DNA of 60,007 nt, from the NCBI RefSeq assembly GCF_001039355.2, contig NW_019775478.1:269434-329440 (forward strand), written 5' to 3'. Below are positions 57,180 through 60,007 of the stretch, piece by piece; within the stretch, counting starts at the first letter, position 1; the number at the start of each line of letters is the position of its first letter. This stretch comes from Lingula anatina. Taxonomy: Eukaryota > Brachiopoda > Lingulata > Lingulida > Lingulidae. Below the pieces are notes generated by a model, which did no database searches, was not told the DNA's origin, and saw only the letters and a program-made list of their open reading frames with translations. The position numbers were made by a program, and so were the translations under genes.

Positions 57180-57402
57180 GCTTAGAGATCTTACGTGTTT
57201 CTATATTTAATTTTTTTTGCAATAAAATTCTGTAATAGTTGGTAGATAAGGCGGGGTAAATGGAGCACATTACAAAATCAGCCTATCGCTATGACTACTT
57301 TTCACAAACGTCATCCGTGAAGAGCACATGGTCGAAATTGGCTACAACTGCGTACGTGAGCGGCAAATGTACAATGTATCTTTTCGATATGTTAGTGTCA
57401 AA
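56637..57402. repeat. Pair of direct repeats of about 155 bp (56637-56795 and 57247-57402)
   Basis: Both copies run from 'aaggcggggtaaa' through 'caaaatcagcctatcgctat', 'gaagagcacatggtcgaaa' and 'aaatgtacaatgtatctttt' to 'cgatat.tta', with roughly 90 percent identity by eye. The right copy lies just upstream of the transposase relic's start; the left copy lies in its interior. Confidence 0.85.
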
Positions 57403-57534
57403 GGGATGCAAAAATGACAGTCAAGCTATGCAAGTTCAAGAAAGATGCAAGTTCAAGAAAATAATCTGAAGGTCTGCTCATTGCTCAAAATAAAGGTGGC
57501 CGGCCGTTTACATAAGGTGGAGCATAACTCAATA

Positions 57535-57553
57535 AGGTGGCGCAGCGCCACCT
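57535..57553. repeat. Perfect 9-bp palindrome with one-base spacer
   Basis: AGGTGGCGC A GCGCCACCT. The word TAAGGTGG (or TAAAGGTGG) occurs three times at 57491-57541, so this may be the end of an inverted-repeat element. Confidence 0.7.
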
Positions 57554-57639
57554 AAAAACAGGTCGTGGAGAACACTGTAATATATATATCAAACTCAAAG
57601 ATTAAAAGTTGGAATCGCAGCTTCATTGGAATTATATTT

Positions 57640-57857
57640 ACCTCTGCCAAGGAGGTAATGTTTTCACCCCTGTTTGTCTGTCATCAACATAACTCAAAAA
57701 GTTATGGACCGATTTTGATGAAATTTTCAGGAACTGTCAGAAGTGGGTCAAGGAGGACAAAGATTAGTTTTTGGTGGTTGTTCGGATCAATAATCAATCA
57801 ATAATCAAAAATTGCTGCCTTGGCAGAGGTCTGCGCTCTCGGAGTGCTTTTCTAGTT
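57640..57857. mobile_element. MITE-like element with 13-bp perfect terminal inverted repeats
   Basis: The left end ACCTCTGCCAAGG (57640-57652) is the exact reverse complement of CCTTGGCAGAGGT (57818-57830). The interior 'gtttgtctgtcatcaaca', 'actcaaaaagttatggac' and 'gattttgatgaaattttcag' resembles a repeat family that I know from many marine invertebrate genomes. Confidence 0.75.
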
Positions 57858-58496
57858 TTGTTATGTTTTCCTTTTTAATTTTTTCTCAAACACTGGCATT
57901 TGTGACTTTTAACTCCCATCCGCCTGAGGCTCTGCACATTTTCTGTATTTCCACATAAGCAGTTGTATTGGTTTTTATGTCTTTAAACATTATGTAATAT
58001 TATTTTACGCACTGTCATCATTTTTCAAATATTGGGTCTTTCATCATGTGAATTTGAACTCTCATAGTCCTGAAACTGTAATCTTATTGAAGGGGTGGAT
58101 TGAGACCATCTTCTGGGTCTTCCGGAAGACGGTCAGGTTTTTAAGTTTATATTCACTGGTATCTATTTTTTTTCTGTTGGAAGACCATCAAAATGGAGGA
58201 TGGATCAACATAGGTATTTTGGAATACTGTCAGAAAATATCTCTGAGTCCGCTCCTGTTATTGACCTTGTTACCTGTACTGCATGATTAAAATTCAGTGT
58301 TGACTGACAGTGCTATTATAAGCATTATTTATTATTGCATCAAAATTGACAAAATGACATATTTTGCATCTTTATTTATTTTTTTTTTTGTCTGTACATT
58401 TGACAGCTTTGCTGCCTTGTTTTGAGTTTTGTCTTAAATTAACCTGCTACACTGTATTCAGTGCCTTCAAAATTTAACCATTTGTAAAAACAGCAA

Positions 58497-58623
58497 TTAT
58501 GGATTACCGCAACACTAACGTACAGAGACGCAATGAAGCACTGAGAATGGGTGCAGAAAATGTGTCCCAGTAATGCGTGTTTGCCACTCATAATGCACTG
58601 TACTTTGTTTGAATAAGCAATAA
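58497..58623 (+). other. Exon-like segment with a nearby polyadenylation signal
   Basis: After an AACAG acceptor-like site, ATG 58500 opens MDYRNTNVQRRNEALRMGAE and four more residues to a stop at 58572-58574. AATAAA follows at 58618-58623. It could be the last exon of the 55821 gene or an unrelated short frame. Confidence 0.25.
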
Positions 58624-58698
58624 ACTATTTGTAATTTTAGGTTACTCATTGTTCGTTATCAGAGTAAACAGATTCTTTGTATGATTTTTTTTTTCAGA

Positions 58699-58852
58699 AT
58701 CCCAAGAGTGGATGCCTTGGTGAGCACAGAGCAGATATCACCAGTGGTCCACAGATGTCAGAAAGAATGTTATAATTATGAACTTTGTGTTACACTGAAC
58801 TTCATTTTGTTAAATTTTGTATTTAACTGAACTTTATTGTGTTAAAATAATA
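58699..58852 (+). other. Exon-like segment behind a strong acceptor
   Basis: A T-rich tract ending TTTTCAG (58698) precedes a frame reading NPKSGCLGEHRADITSGPQM, five more residues and a stop. AATAAA follows near 58846. Its phase fits the 55821-55973 exon, but the product is unknown and another frame is also open for about 40 codons. Confidence 0.3.
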
Positions 58853-59199
58853 AAAAATAATAATAATTCTGACAAAAAAAAACTACAATCTGGAAAATTC
58901 TTTAGATCAACTTTGTTCAATGTGTGTCCCATGTAGCAGAGTTACAGTAAACAAAATATGTGCATTATTCCTCTGAGTTTGTCAATTCCAATATAAAAGC
59001 ATGTGACAGTGATGTTCCCCTCATGATTGAAGTGTGTGTGGATAATAGCAAAAATATTGATAAATATTATTTACACAATTATAAAAAGTTCTTGTTTCCA
59101 CAACACTTACATTATCGTGTCCCACATATTCACCATTTTTATGTACAGACACAGATGTGTCTGTATATGTAGCCGTCACCTGCATCTGTCGTTGCCGTT

Positions 59200-60007
59200 G
59201 CCGTTGCTGTGCACTTTTACCGTAAACATGATAAGTAGAAAACCGTTTTACCTTTTGGCTTGAAACTTACAGAACTGATGAATATTCGTAATACGCAGGT
59301 CAAGTTCGAGAATCAGCATGATCGTGCCATTTTAAGGGAAGTTATGCTTTTTTTTTTCACTTTTTTCAGCATATATGCAACACTGTAAACACGATAAGTG
59401 AAAAACCATTTTACCTTTTGGCTTGAAACTTACAGAACTGATGAATATGTAGATCAAGTTCGAAAATCAGCATGATAGGGCCATTTTTAGGGAAGATATG
59501 TTTTTTTTTTTTTTTTTCACTTTTTTCATCATATATGCAACACTGTAAACACGATAAGTAAAAAAATGTTTTACCTTTTGGCTTGAAACTTACAGAACTG
59601 ATGAATATTCATAATACACAGGTCAAGTTCAAAAATCAGCGTGACCGGGCCATTTTTAGGGAAGTTATGCTTTTTTTCCCATTTTTTTCAGCATTTATGC
59701 AACACCGATAACACGATAAGTGGAAAACCGTTTTTCCTTTTGGATTGAAACTTACAGATCTGATGAATATCTATAATACGCAGGTCAAGTTCGAAAATTG
59801 GCATGATCGGGCCATTTTTATGGAAGGTATGCTGTTTTTTTTTCACTTTTTTCAGCATGTAGGCAACACCTATAACACATTTTAAGGAAAATTGATTGGC
59901 CAATTGTCTTGAAATTCACAGGAGTGGTCAGTGTTACTAAAATACAGATTAAGTTTTGAAAATAAGTGTTGTGTATAAGTAGGTCAGCTTATGACGTCAC
60001 CATATCG
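59200..60007. repeat. Satellite array, about 160-bp unit, five copies, running off the window
   Basis: The phrase 'gtaaacacgataagt..aaa' recurs near 59222, 59384, 59543, 59705 and (diverged) 59867. It is followed each time by 'ccttttggcttgaaacttac', 'agaactgatgaatat', 'caggtcaagttcgaaaatca', 'gggccatttttagggaag' and a T-run. Units diverge toward the right end. Confidence 0.9.

Noticed and set aside
56637-57402. Reading the 155-bp direct repeats as LTRs of a solo or small retroelement
   Set aside because: They lack TG...CA ends, a primer-binding site and a polypurine tract. The sequence between them is hAT-type coding DNA.
58105-58138. Imperfect hairpin GACCATCTTC...GAAGACGGTC
   Set aside because: A 10-bp stem with a mismatch and an 11-base loop is not rare enough to claim function without expression data.

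Overview
This window is nuclear DNA from an invertebrate bilaterian animal. It is AT-rich, with many short exons behind TTTCAG-type acceptors, GT-AG introns, AATAAA signals, and many microsatellites and MITE-like elements. The encoded proteins are orthologous to vertebrate proteins along most of their length, which fits an intron-rich deuterostome or lophotrochozoan; I cannot name the species. Three single-N gaps occur (3687, 42553, 46576). Two of them are flanked by direct duplications, as expected from unmerged overlapping contigs of a highly heterozygous animal.

Layout. (1) 52-472 (+): last exons of a KIFC3-like minus-end kinesin. (2) 2.4-4.1 kb: repeats, including a 135-160 bp tandem array whose units carry DR1-type nuclear-receptor motifs. 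(3) 4767-8901 (+): a four-exon sulfotransferase gene with a relic second copy of exon 1 in its first intron, next to a hAT-like MITE. (4) 11782-18456 (+): a complete eight-exon ATMIN/ASCIZ gene (about 837 aa) with an N-terminal zinc-finger block and a tail packed with TQT motifs that should bind dynein light chain LC8. (5) 18.5-24.5 kb: a gene-free stretch with dense homeodomain-type motifs. (6) 24538-26241 (-): a 567-aa mostly disordered protein that I match tentatively to vertebrate C16orf46. Its convergent position beside ATMIN matches the human 16q23 arrangement as I recall it. (7) 27684-38643 (+): a complete 22-exon TRPC4AP/TRUSS gene (about 785 aa). (8) 41-44 kb: several exon-like islands of unknown gene. 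(9) 44678-54852 (-): PRPF4B (PRP4 kinase), an RS-rich N-terminus plus a CMGC kinase domain. Its last four coding exons occur twice around the N at 46576. (10) 55414-55484 (-): an intact tRNA-His(GTG). (11) 55821 (+): a possible small gene head-to-head with PRPF4B. (12) 56026-57179 (-): an internally deleted, frameshifted hAT-like transposase relic. (13) 57.6-60 kb: another inverted-repeat element, short exon-like segments and a ~160 bp satellite running off the end.

The genes do not form a pathway. They are separate housekeeping and regulatory genes: motor protein, sulfonation, ATM/LC8 transcriptional control, a CUL4/TNF-receptor adaptor and a spliceosomal kinase. The most informative structures are the ATMIN-C16orf46 linkage, the unusually high LC8-site valency of ATMIN, the allelic-looking PRPF4B exon duplication and the decaying mobile elements inside introns.
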